From Culex pipiens pallens (lineage: Eukaryota; Arthropoda; Insecta; Diptera; Culicidae): DNA of 64,000 nucleotides. Position 1 is the stretch's first letter. Each line of letters opens with the position of its first letter. The stretch is from assembly GCF_016801865.2 (NCBI RefSeq), contig NC_068938.1, positions 127,265,823 to 127,329,822 on the forward strand. The letters are read 5' to 3'. The position numbers were made by a program, and so were the translations under genes. Below, in pieces: positions 23,207-33,603 of this stretch. The notes under the pieces were generated by a model that worked only from the letters and a program-made list of their open reading frames with translations, searched no databases and was not told the DNA's origin.

Positions 23207-23643
23207 GGCCGTTCCAAATATTTTTCAAAATTAATGTCGCCCTTCAAAGTTGGCCTGAAAAATCAGGGGGCAAATTTGTTTTCGAAAAACTTCAAAATTT
23301 TAATGAAAATTAAAGTTTAACCAACTGAAAACCAGTTAAAATACATTTTCCCGCGTTTATAATCATATTTAGCATGTTTAACTCCTTTGAAAACATTTTA
23401 AATTTTCATAAAATACCAATTTTTAGGGGAAAAAACATTCCGTCAATAACTCGATATTTTCAAAACTAATGATTGGAAAGCAACTGTACGCCTGTAAAAA
23501 GCATTTTAAAACACTTTTTTCATCCAAATGTTGAAACCTAGGCTTGTAATTTAAATTTTTATATTTTTTTTTATTTTTTTGCCTCCCCCTCGACTTTGGT
23601 CAGAGCCGAGGGACATAAACTTTGAAAAATATTTGCAACAGCC
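23207..23643. mobile_element. GGCC-TTGCAAATATTTTTCAAAG repeat, full copy
   Basis: The left end GGCCGTTCCAAATATTTTTC matches the inverse of the right end (GAAAAATATTTGCAACAGCC). The interior includes GTCGCCCTTCAAAGTTGGCC and a CCTCGACTTTGGTCAGAGCC segment also seen in copies at 6414 and 33622. It is noncoding. Confidence 0.6.
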
Positions 23644-24030
23644 TAAAAAAAAATTAAAAAAAAAATTAAAAAAAATTAAAAATATAAAAAAATTAAAAAA
23701 TATGAAAAAAATCAAAAAATATAAAAAAATTAAACTTAAAAAAATAAAATAAAAAATTAAAATTGAAAAAAATTATTAAAAAATTAAATTTAAACAAAAA
23801 TAAAAAAAATTAAAATCATTTAAAGAAATATTTAAGCATTTAAAAAAAATTAAAAACATTAAGAAAAAAATCAAAATTTAAAAAAAGGAAAAAAATTAAA
23901 AACACATAAAAAAACATTTTTAAATTTAAAGACATTAACTTATTTAAAGAAATAAAAAAAATAAAAATAAAAAAAATTGAAAATTATTTTTAAAAAATTG
24001 GAAAAATAAAAAAATTAACGTTTTCATTAA
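23644..24030. repeat. A-rich low-complexity tract (AAAAATTA-like)
   Basis: Irregular repeats of AAAAAATTAAAA and close variants. No gene is possible here. Confidence 0.8.
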
Positions 24031-24059
24031 AATATCTGAGATCCGGCCTTTTTTTCTTT

Positions 24060-24665
24060 TAAATTGTTGTATTTTTGAATTTTAAAATTTTAAAATTTTT
24101 GACTTTTTGAATCTTCGAATTTTTGAATTTTTAAATTTTTGAATATTTTAAAAAAATCAAGCTATTTAATTTTTTGTATTTTAAAATTTTTGAATTTTAT
24201 TTTTTAAATATTGAACTTTTTGAATTTTTAAATTTTCGAATTTTTGAATTTTTGAATTTTTGAATCATACACAAGAGCAGACATACAAAAATCTCTGTAT
24301 TGTTGAATTTTTGTATTTTTGAATTTTTGAATTTTTGAATTTTTGAATTTTTAAATTTTTAAATTTTTGAATTTTTTAATTTTTGAATTTTTGAATTTTT
24401 GAATTTTTGAATTTTTAAATTTTTGAATTTTTAAATTTTTGAATTTTTGATTTTTTAGAATTTTTAACTTTTTAAATTTCTGAATTTTTGAATTTTCAAA
24501 TTTTTACTTTTTGAATTTTTGAATTTTTTGAATATTTGAAAAAAATAAACTATTTAAACGCATTTTTGTATTTTTGAATTTTTGCATTTTTAAATTTTGA
24601 AATTTTCGAATTTTTAACTTTTTGAATTTTTGAATTTTCGATTTTTTTAATTTTTAAATTTTTGA
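24060..24665. repeat. (TTTTTGAA)n degenerate 8-bp tandem repeat
   Basis: The unit TTTTTGAA recurs through most of this stretch, with TTTTTAAA and TTTTCGAA variants. The 32-bp word at 24266-24297 (from ATCATACACAAGAGCAGACA onward) reappears at 24673 with small changes. Confidence 0.8.
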
Positions 24666-25415
24666 ATTTTAGAATCATACACAAGTGCAGACATACAAAA
24701 ATCTCCGAAACACGCATTCAAAACTTTGCCCCCGGCTTGCCGGTACTTGTCGGGTATCAGAAAATGAGTACCCGACAGGTACCGACACATATTTTTCTTC
24801 TACAGATGAACTTGAGATCAAATTTGATACCTGATTTGCTCCGCGCGGTGGGAGACTCGGGGGCAAACTCGAGAGCAAATTTGGTGGGAATCAAATCGGG
24901 TAGCAAATGGTTTAACTTTCGACATTTTCGAAAAATGAAATTCTTTGAAATTTTCAATAGGATTAAATAGTTTAATGAACTTTTAGCATTTCTAGGCATG
25001 AATCAACACATATTTATTGATTTTGAAGGTAAACGAGAGCAAAACATGATAAAAACCCATATTTGCCCCCCGCGGTGGGCTTGTTTCGGTGGCAAATTTG
25101 CTACCCTAGCGGTGGGGATGACGGAGGTTTTTCAAGGTGGCAAATTTGATCTCGGTATTCATGAGCCGGGTGCAAATTTGATTTGCACCCCAGCGCTGGA
25201 GATGCCCTTAAACCTAATGAAGAGCCAACTTGAACGCTGGACACAATCCCCGATCTCTATGAGAAACGTTTCAAAAATGTCATCCGTCAATTCTCGCAAG
25301 GCCAAATCCGTGCTTCCACCTCTTCCGTGCTGAGGGAAATGCTGCGGCAATTCTTCCAGTTTTCAAAAAATGCCAAGAAGCAAGATTCTTCATTCTTCAT
25401 TTAAACTAAGAGCTA

Positions 25416-26059
25416 CAGTCATCCCACATATTCGGAACACCCACAAATTCGGAACACTTTTATGATAGTTTGTCAATAACATGCCAAAAGTAGCTTTTCT
25501 GTCGACCCTACTATTTTTAGAACCTTCATTTGGACATTATCTTGCTATTTCACTAATAAAAGTAATACTTTTTGAACAAAAAACTTCATTACAAGACTAT
25601 TTTGTCCAAAGCAGCAAAACACTGCCTCCAAATGGCCTGTTTCATAATTGTGGAATGTTATTGTGCCTCCCATAATTGTGGAACACCTGAATTTAACTGA
25701 TATTTTCACAAAAAAAGTTATCAAACCATGTATAAAACATCACTAAGCTTGAGTTTCATTGGTTTCAGTGTGTGTAGTCATTATTTGGTAATAAATATGT
25801 ACTCCTGGAGAGATCCAAAGTTTGTTTACATTCGTAAGAAAAAAGTGTTCCGAATTTGTGGATTTCAAGGGTCAAAGTAATTCTTCAAAAACTTCATATA
25901 GAAGTTAAAATTTGCAGATGTTCGATACAGCATTCGAAAGATCACAAGAAAAGCTTTCAAAAAATGGTAAAAGCAAATCATTAAGTTCAATTATCGATTT
26001 GCTATGATTTTTTGAACATTGGCCGATCTGGAAACCGTTCCGAATATGTGGGATGACTG
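25416..26059. mobile_element. Mariner-type MITE (CAGTCATCCCACATATTCGG ends), uninterrupted copy
   Basis: 644 bp with perfect 20-bp inverted ends and TA on both sides (25414-25415 and 26060-26061). The internal CACAAATTCGGAACAC near the left end is matched by GTGTTCCGAATTTGTGG at about 25846. It has no transposase frame. It serves as the empty-site reference for the nested copy at 12492. Confidence 0.88.
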
Positions 26060-26061
26060 TA

Positions 26062-26829
26062 CTGCAATTATCTCCAGATCTACAAACAGATTTCATCAAC
26101 CTAATGCCGAAATTAAAAAAAAAACGTTGCAAAAAATAAGCACCTTCAATCTGGGGTGCTTATTATAAGCACCCAAAATAATGGGTACTGGTGACAACTA
26201 AAGCACTGCACCTTTGATATTTCGCAAATCATGGTGCCTATGTTCGTTCCCTGGGTGCAGGTAGAAGCATACTTACTCAAAATCTTATGTTTTATCATTT
26301 CGTTGAATGTACTGTTGTTGAAATGAAGTGTAAAACAAATACTAGACTAAATTAGCACAACAGTAACCCTCTACCACAACTTTTTTTGTACGAAAATCTT
26401 GGCTTGTCATGTTTTATATTTTTCTTGTATCTTGTGCTTGTTGTTGATGGTTATTTTCACATTTTCTACTGCAAATTTATTTTCACACAATATAGAGAAA
26501 CACGGCGTAAGATGACCCCTGAACTGTTAAAATATTGGCGTAGTTACATAAAACAAGTAAAACTTCCAAACATTTTATTTTCAAACATTTTAAGAGTTCT
26601 TCTTTCCAATGCTTTTCTAAGATCAAAAATTGGTAGAAAAACTGATTTTTGGCGAATTTTTAATTGTAGACGTTTAAACAAAAATCACTTTATTTGAGCG
26701 ATCCAACTCATGTAAAATATTGAAGTTGAAGAGATAATTTTGTTCCCTGATCTCAAATCCGTGGTCAAACATTCGCTATCTTGTGACAGTGGGATGGCTG
26801 TTTCGCCGAAATGCACAAAAATCATCATT
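26062..26829. other. Spacer before the satellite element, nothing assigned
   Basis: Short frames only. A segment near 26500 (CGGCGTAAGATGACCCCTGA) stands out slightly, but it has no repeat partner in the window. Confidence 0.35.
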
Positions 26830-26947
26830 TTGCCTTCCTCACTGAGGTAAGGCTATAATCCTGCTCTAAAAATGAACTTTTTATTAAAAGCTCAAAGACC
26901 CACCTTCATGTATACATATCGACTCAGAATCGAAAACTGAACAAATG

Positions 26948-27020
26948 TCTGTGTGTGTGTATGTGTGTGTGTATGTGTGTGTGTATGTGTGTGTGTATGT
27001 GTGTGTGTATGTATGTATGT
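26948..27020 (+). repeat. (TG)n / TGTGTATG microsatellite
   Basis: GTGTGTGTATGT repeats in phase. The same tract occurs at 29348-29404 in the second copy of the element. Confidence 0.9.
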
Positions 27021-27180
27021 GACTAAAATTCTCACTGAGTTTTCTCAGCACTGGCTGAACCGATTTTGATCAAACCAGTTGCAATCGACTTGGTTTAGGG
27101 TCCCATACATCGCTATTGAATTGTTTGAAGTTTCGATAACTAGTTCAAAAGTTATGTATAAAAATGTGTTTTCACATATA

Positions 27181-28915
27181 TCCGGATCTCATTTTAATGC
27201 ATGTAAACGATGTCCGGATCCATCATCCGACCCATCGTTGGTTAGGTAATTGAAAGACCTATCCAACGAGTCCACAACATTGAAGATCTGGCAACCCTGT
27301 CTCGAGTTATGACCACTTAAGTGATATTTATGTACTTTTTTGAAGCCGGATCTCACTTAAATGTATGTAAACGATGTCCGGATCCATCATCCAACCCATC
27401 GTTGGTTAGGTAATTGAAAGACCTATCCAAAGAGTCCACAACATTGAAGATGTGGCAACCATGTCTCGAGTTATGACCACCTAAGAGATATTTATGTACT
27501 TTTTTGAAGACGGATCTCACTTAAATGTATGTACACGATGTCTGGATCCAACATCCAACCCATCGTTGGTTAGGTAATTGAAAGTCCTTTCCAACGAGTC
27601 CACAACATTGAAGATCTGGCAACCCTTTCTCGAGTTATGACCACTTAAGTGACATTTATGTACTTTTTTGAAGCCGGATCTCATTTAAATGTATGTAAAC
27701 GATGTCTGGATCCAACATCCAACCCATCGTTGGTTAAGAAATTGAAAGATCTTTCCAACGAGTCCACAACATTGAAGATCTGGCAACCCTGTCTCGAGTT
27801 ATGACCACTTAAGTGATATTTATGTACTTTTTTGAAGCCGGATCTCACTTAAATGTATGTAAACGATGTCCGGATCCATCATCCAACCCATCGTTGGTTA
27901 GGTAATTGAAAGACCTTTCCAACGAGTCCACAACATTGAAGATGTGGCAACCCTGCCTTGAGTTATGACCACTTAAGAGATATTTATGTTTTTTTTTGAA
28001 GCCGGATCTCACTTAAATGTATGTAAACGATGTCCGGATCCATCATACAACCCATCGTTGGTTAGGTAATTGAAAGACCTTTCCAACAAGTCCACAACAT
28101 TGAAGATCTGGCAACCCTGTCTCGAGTTATGACCACTTAAGTGATATTTATGTACTTTTTTGAAGCCGGATCTCACTTAAATGTATGTAAACGATGTCCG
28201 GATCCATCATCCAACCCATCGTTGGTTAAGAAATTGAAAGATCTTTCCAACGAGTCCACAACATTGAAGATCTGGCAACCCTGTCTCGAGTTATGACCAC
28301 TTAAGTGATATTTATGTACTTTTTTGAAGCCGGATCTCACTTAAATGTATGTAAACGATGTCCGGATCCATCATCCAACCCATCGTTGGTTAGGTAATTG
28401 AAAGACCTTTCCAACGAGTCCACAACATTGAAGATGTGGCAACCCTGCCTTGAGTTATGACCACTTAAGAGATATTTATGTACTTTTTTGAAGCCGGATC
28501 TCACTTAAATGTATGTAAACGATGTCCGGATCCATCATACAACCCATCGTTGGTTAGGTAATTGAAAGACCTTTCCAACAAGTCCACAACATTGAAGATC
28601 TGGCAACCCTGTCTCGAGTTATGACCACTTAAGTGATATTTATGTACTTTTTTGAAGCCGGATCTCACTTAAATGTATGTAAACGATGTCCGGATCCATC
28701 ATCCAACCCATCGTTGGTTAGTTAATTGAAAGACCTTTCCAACGAGTCCACAACATTGAAGATCTGGCAACCCTGTCTTGAGTTATGACCACTTAAGAGA
28801 TATTTATATACTTTTTTGAAACCGGATCTCACTTAAATGTATGTAAACGATGTCTGGATCCAACATCCGACCCATCGTTGGTTAGGTAATTGAAAGACCT
28901 TTCCAACGAGTCCAG
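27181..28915 (+). repeat. 164-bp satellite array with a 492-bp higher-order period
   Basis: Eleven occurrences of the CCCATCGTTGGTTA core are spaced about 164 bp apart. Each unit runs from CCGGATCTCACTTAAATG through CCAACGAGTCCACAACATTG and CTCGAGTTATGACCAC. Three variant sets recur exactly 492 bp apart: GGTTAAGAAATTG at 27732 and 28224, GATGTGGCAACCCTGCC at 27941 and 28433, and CATCATACAACC at 28041 and 28533. Confidence 0.92.
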
Positions 28916-29245
28916 TATTTTTCTAGATCTAAAAAAATAGCTGAAATATTTGTCCAAACCACGCATATTACCCATTGTTGGTAAAAAGTGAGGAAGGCAT
29001 CAACCACATAGGTGGATTAAGTTAGTTTTTGTATGATTTTTGGTTTTTATTTGCTGCATGTTATCTTGTCACTCGTTCATTAGAAGTTGTATGAAGGAGT
29101 GGCTAGATAAAATAATTTAGATAAAAATTAAAGAGTGCAATACTCACAGAAATTTTTAAAAACAAAAAATTCAAAAACACTAAGAAAATTAACAAAATTA
29201 AAATAAAAGAGCTGCTCACGTTCAAAAGAGTGCTAATACTAAAGA

Positions 29246-30906
29246 ATAGGCTATAATCCTGCTCTAAAAATGAACTTTTTACTAAAAGCTCAAAGACCCA
29301 CCTTCATGTATACATATCGACTCAGAATCGAAAACTGAACAAATGTCTGTGTGTGTGTATGTGTGTGTGTATGTGTGTGTGTATGTGTGTGTATGTATGT
29401 ATGTGACCAAAATTCTCACTGAGTTTTCTCAGCACTGGCTGAACCGATTTTGATCAAACCGTTTGCATTCGACTTGGTTTATGGTCCCATACATCGCTAT
29501 TGAATTGTTTGAAGTTTCGATAAGTAGTTCAAAAGTTATGTATAAAAATGTGTTTTCACATATATCCGGATCTCATTTATATGCATGTAAACGATGTCCG
29601 GATCCATCATCCGACCCATCGTTGGTTAGGTAATCGAGAGACCTTTCCAACGAGTCCACAACATTAAAGATCTGGCAACCCTGCCTCGAGTTATGACCGC
29701 TTAAGTGATATTTATGTACTTTTATAAAGCCGGTTCTCACTTAAATGTACCGTAAACCGGGGTGACTTTGATAGGATTTCTATTTGTTTTTAGAATATTT
29801 TTCTACAGGTAAGGTTTTCCTCAAGATTATTATTTTTAAAACATGTACTGGGGTAGGCCACACAAAGTCCATGCACAATTTTGGAAAAAAAGTTTTTTCA
29901 ATTGTTTTTAGAAAAATAGTTACGTTAAAAATTCTTAGTTTTAATTCCGGGGTGACTTTGATAGTCATAGTTTTTCTTGTTAAAATCATATTTAAGATGT
30001 TCAAAATTTATTTGTACGTTAAATGTACCATCACTAAAGTAGCTGATATAGTTTGCAAGAAAAAAAATCAATGTTTATGTTAAGTTAACTATGTTTATAA
30101 GCTTTTTAACTAAATACATATAAATTTTAGGTAAAATTGTTAAAAAGTCGGAATTTTGCCTGAAATTTGTTAAAACTAGTTTTGTTTATAAAATTATCGA
30201 TTTATATTGCATTTTATACTGAATTCGAAGCACGAATCACAAGTTTTCACATTTTACATGAAATTTGTTCAACTAAAAATGCCTATAAATTTGAAGTTTT
30301 TTTTAAACTGTGTTTCAAAAACAGATAATATTTATTATTTACAAACTTATTAAACCTTCTCCTAGTGGAAAATTGTCCAAAGAATCCGAAAATGCATTTC
30401 GTTTTCCGATTAAAAATCATGATCATTGAGAAAATCATGACACTTTGAGAAGTTTAAAATAATGACTTCCATCAACATTTTCTTAACTATAGTTAACTAA
30501 CTTTATAAACCTTTCAAAAATTTATGAAAAGTTCTTCTTGAGGTACTTTGAACACTTCTCTACCACGGTCAGTATGTTTCTGAACCATTCCTTACGTATT
30601 TTAATTGTACTCTTCATTTTGCGGAAAAATCGCAAACCTATCAAAGTCACCCCGGCTATCAAAGTCACCCCGTTTTACGGTATGTAAACGTTGTCCGGAT
30701 CCATCATCCGACCCATCGTTCGTTAGGTAATCGAGAGACCTTTCCAACGAGTCCACAACATTGAAGATCTGGCAATCCTGTCTCAAGTTATGACCACTTA
30801 AGTTATATCTGTGTACTTATTTTTCTGGATCTAAAAAAATAGCTAGCAAACCACTTATATCCAAAATGAGGGAGGCATCAACCACATAGGTGGATTAAGT
30901 TAGTTT
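29246..30906 (+). mobile_element. Satellite-bearing element, copy 2 (short array, interrupted)
   Basis: It starts inside the shared leader (GGCTATAATCCTGCTCTAAA), has the TG tract at 29348-29404, and carries about two satellite units. A 931-bp TA-type element at 29750-30680 interrupts it. It ends with GAGGGAGGCATCAACCACAT and GGTGGATTAAGTTAG. The extreme 5' end (GCCTTCCTCAC) is missing. Confidence 0.75.
29750..30680. mobile_element. TA-type TIR element with CCGGGGTGACTTTGATAG repeats
   Basis: The ends CCGTAAACCGGGGTGAC and GGGGTGA...inverse CCCCGTTTTACGG are flanked by TA (29748-29749 and 30681-30682). GGGGTGACTTTGATAG occurs at the left end and again near 29950, and in inverse twice near 30640-30670, which looks like repeated transposase-binding sites. 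It is inserted in the satellite unit of the element around it. It has no transposase. Confidence 0.8.
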
Positions 30907-31830
30907 TTTGTTTGAAAACCTGATGATTAAAAAAATGTTTGAAAACAATACTTAAGAGCGAGTTTTTCACCAATGTGTAACAGGTCGTATCGAGTTGCTC
31001 CGATTTGGATGAAACTTTCAGCATTTGTTAGTCTATACATGAGATGAACTCATGCCAAATATGAGCCCTCTACGACAAAGGGAAGTGTGGTAAAACGGGC
31101 TTCGAAGTTTGAGGTCTAAAAAACCTAAACAATCTTAAAATTGCTTGCATTTCCGTAAAACTTTATCAATTCCAGCTCTCGTAGATGCATTTGAAAGGTC
31201 TCTCAAAGCACTTCAAAATGGGCCATAGACATCCAGGATTGGTTTGACTTTTTCTCTTAGCTTTTGCAAATTACTGTCAAAAACAGATTTTTTTAAAACC
31301 TTAATATCTTTTTCCAACAGCCTCCAACACCCATGCTCCCATAGGTCAAAAGATAGGTAATTTCATGGACTATAAGCCTACGGTATTAACTTTTTGGCCA
31401 ATCGCAGTTTTTCTCATAGTTTTTCGATTTTTCTACAACAAACATTTTACAACGTTAGTTTTTGCCCTGTAGGCTTCCATAGCGGCTCTTTTTGGTCTCA
31501 ATTTCGTCATATTTGTAATCCTCGGAAAATTTCACGTTAGTTAGAAGTATTGGAGTTGTAAATTTGATTAAAAAAATTAAATTAAACATTTTTGAAAAAA
31601 AGAAATTGATTTTATTCACCCTGCGATCATTGCGTCAAATGCTGTATCAAGTAGGCGAAAACCTGTTTCACCCCTAATCCAACAAATTGTTAAAAAATAT
31701 TTTAATTCATTCTAAATGGCAATTTTTCCAATCAAATTTACAACTCCAATACTTCTAACTAACGTGAAATATTCCGAGGATTCTATTAGTAGATTGTTTT
31801 TATTTTTGAAACGCATTATTCCGGAATTTT
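30907..31830. other. Interspersed repeat DNA with a small inverted pair at 31518-31786
   Basis: CCTCGGAAAATTTCACG-TTAGTTAGAAGTATTGGAGT at about 31521-31560 is matched in inverse at about 31740-31785. The 5' part (30980-31480) has the look of an old noncoding repeat. No frame is of interest. Confidence 0.45.
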
Positions 31831-31842
31831 AAATAAAAACCA

Positions 31843-33591
31843 GCTCCCTCCGTGTACGCACGAGAGCATGCAGCTAGTGCTCAGTGCTCCATCGTTTTTT
31901 CGATTTTTTTCGCCGTAATTGATTGTGGTTACCCGCGAGTTTGCTTCTCCAGCATGCCAAAGGCCGGCCGTGGCCGTGGCAGTTCGAGTGCGGCCTCGAA
32001 AAACCCGCGAAGTTCGTCTACCGGCCGTGTGCAAAAAGGTAAACAAACCAACGCCGTGTCGACCGCCATAGCGCAGGGGAGCGTGAACGCAGAAGGCATC
32101 GACAAAAAGTTACTACATCCCGGATATGTCCCAAGATCACCAGTGCGAACCCGTTCCGGTACTTCCGGTGCCACAACCAGTGGCACATCAACATCCGCCA
32201 ACATCCCCATCAGGAACGAGTTCCAGATGCTGAGCGACGACGAAGAAAATAACAACTCTGACGGTAGCAGCACTACCGACGACGACGACGACGATGATGG
32301 TCGTGCACGGAAAAAAGTGCCGACGTCAAAAAAGAACAACTCTCCAGCGGAACGTAGGCCACCTCCAATTTTTGTTTTGGACACGTTAGCGGACGATGTT
32401 GACGAGTTGCTGGAAGGCCTCGGATATTGTCTGAAAATCGGTAAGTCGGCAGTGCAAGTGATCACACTGACCAAAAAGAATTTCGACCTGGTGTATGAAG
32501 AATTGAAGCGTAGCAACTTCAACTTCTACACATTCAACCCCGAGAAGCCCCCTGTTAAGGTCGTCTTGCAGGGTTATCAAGACCGTCCGATCTCCGACCT
32601 GAAGGGTCACCTTTCGGACGCCAGAATAAAACCGCGGGAGATTAAAGTGCTCTCGCGCAAGACAACGGTAACAGGTACACACACACTGTACCTGTTGTAC
32701 TTCGACCGCGGCACCGTCAAGATCCAAGACCTGCGGCGGACTAAAACGTTGGACGGTTTTTGGGTAAACTGGCGGTTTTACACCAAGAACCCGACGGACG
32801 TAGCGCAATGCCACCGTTACCAGAAATTCGGCCACGGCTCGCGGAACTGCAACCTCCGGCCCCGCTGCGTGAAGTGCGGTGAGTCACACCTCTCGGAGGC
32901 GTGCGCACTGCCACGAAAGGCGGACTTGGGGGACAAGGCAGAACAAACCAAGCCGCGCGTAAAGTGCGCGAACTGTGACGGCAACCATACCGGCAATTAC
33001 CGCGGATGCGTCGCGCGCAAGGCCTACCTCGAGGAGCAGGAAAAGAGGAAGAAGAAAGCGTCCCACCCTCCTCAGCGAAGTAAGAGCGCAGCCGTTCCTG
33101 CAGCTGGACAGCGTACGGTTCCAGCGGAAAACTCAGCGTTCCCTCCTGGTTTGGGGCGTTCGTTCGCCAGCGTGGTCGCTGCCGGTAGCGGCAGTACGGC
33201 CCAGCAAGAAGTCACCGGGGACGATCTCTTCACCCTGCCGGAGTTCTTTGCTCTCGCGGGGGAGATGATGACGCGGTTTCGGAGCTGCCGGAACAAGGCA
33301 GAACAATTCCTGGCCCTTGGGGAACTGATGATCAAACACATCTACAAAGGATAAGTTACCTGTGATCTAGATATAAGCTTTCTCTTCCTCTATCCCCTTT
33401 CCTTTGCAATTTCTGTAAGTTTTTTTTATAGTTTTTTTTTACTCTTGCTAGTGCCTTAGTTAAAGAAATAATTGTTCCTAAATGGATTATGATGCAACAC
33501 ACAGCTGTAAGGAACTCCAAAACTCTGTTATGCACTTCAAAATAACTCATTGTATCTTGATTATTCACCAATAAAACCGAATTGAATTGAT
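31843..33591 (+). mobile_element. ORF1-only jockey-type non-LTR retroelement (no reverse transcriptase)
   Basis: The 1749-bp unit is bounded by the direct repeat AAATAAAAACCA (31831-31842 and 33592-33603). It has a 111-bp leader, one complete Gag-like ORF, and a 237-bp 3' region ending ACCGAATTGAATTGATAAAT. In complete jockey-clade elements ORF2, with endonuclease and reverse transcriptase, follows ORF1. Here the 3' UTR follows at once. The flanking duplication shows the shortened form itself was inserted, and was not deleted in place. Part of the repeat (the A-run) may be tail. Confidence 0.85.
31954..33354 (+). CDS. Retroelement ORF1 (Gag-like, zinc knuckles), 466 aa
   Basis: ORF1 of jockey-clade elements binds RNA and forms the retrotransposition particle. 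From the N-terminus: a basic Ser-rich tail; an acidic run (Asp-rich, about residues 94-116); a PRE_C2HC-type domain at about 190-280; then three zinc knuckles at 286-299, 305-317 and 338-352; and a Lys/Arg-rich tail. The second Cys of knuckle 1 is Tyr289 (C-x2-Y-x4-H-x4-C), so that finger is probably impaired. Knuckles 2 (CX2CX3HX4C) and 3 (CX2CX3HX6C) are intact. I use the ATG at 31954 (MPKAGRGRGSS). An upstream in-frame ATG at 31852 would add 34 residues of leader-like sequence. The frame is open to TAA at 33352. Confidence 0.85.
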   Translation: MPKAGRGRGSSSAASKNPRSSSTGRVQKGKQTNAVSTAIAQGSVNAEGIDKKLLHPGYVPRSPVRTRSGTSGATTSGTSTSANIPIRNEFQMLSDDEENNNSDGSSTTDDDDDDDGRARKKVPTSKKNNSPAERRPPPIFVLDTLADDVDELLEGLGYCLKIGKSAVQVITLTKKNFDLVYEELKRSNFNFYTFNPEKPPVKVVLQGYQDRPISDLKGHLSDARIKPREIKVLSRKTTVTGTHTLYLLYFDRGTVKIQDLRRTKTLDGFWVNWRFYTKNPTDVAQCHRYQKFGHGSRNCNLRPRCVKCGESHLSEACALPRKADLGDKAEQTKPRVKCANCDGNHTGNYRGCVARKAYLEEQEKRKKKASHPPQRSKSAAVPAAGQRTVPAENSAFPPGLGRSFASVVAAGSGSTAQQEVTGDDLFTLPEFFALAGEMMTRFRSCRNKAEQFLALGELMIKHIYKG

Positions 33592-33603
33592 AAATAAAAA
33601 CCA

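Larger units (their letters stand above)
22841..25207. mobile_element. TIR element with GCATCTCCAGCGC ends, TTA duplication, simple-sequence core
   Basis: The ends GTGCATCTCCAGCGC and its inverse are flanked by TTA (22838-22840 and 25208-25210). The subterminal regions repeat short words such as GCAAATTTG and GGTAGCAAA many times in both orientations. The 2367-bp body is mostly A/T simple sequence and contains another small TIR element (23207-23643). It fits a non-autonomous PIF/Harbinger-type element swollen by simple-sequence growth. Confidence 0.65.
26830..29026 (+). mobile_element. Satellite-bearing mobile element, full copy
   Basis: It begins GCCTTCCTCACTGAGGTAAG and ends GTGAGGAAGGC followed by ATCAACCACATAGGTGG-ATTAAGTTAG. 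Order inside: a shared 5' leader (26865-26945), a (TG)n tract with TATG interruptions (26948-27020), a conserved segment with GGCTGAACCGATTTTGATCA, then about 10.6 tandem 164-bp units. The same order recurs at 29246-30906, and a third end lies at 63822-64000, so the unit moves as a whole. No protein is encoded. Confidence 0.8.

Noticed and set aside
27181..28915. CRISPR array
   Set aside because: The units are contiguous 164-bp satellites without unique spacers, and the DNA is eukaryotic.
31929..33341. Antisense frames of 60-197 codons across the retroelement ORF1
   Set aside because: The sense frame has zinc knuckles and a full-length reading frame; the antisense frames have no motif and reflect its GC-rich codon use.
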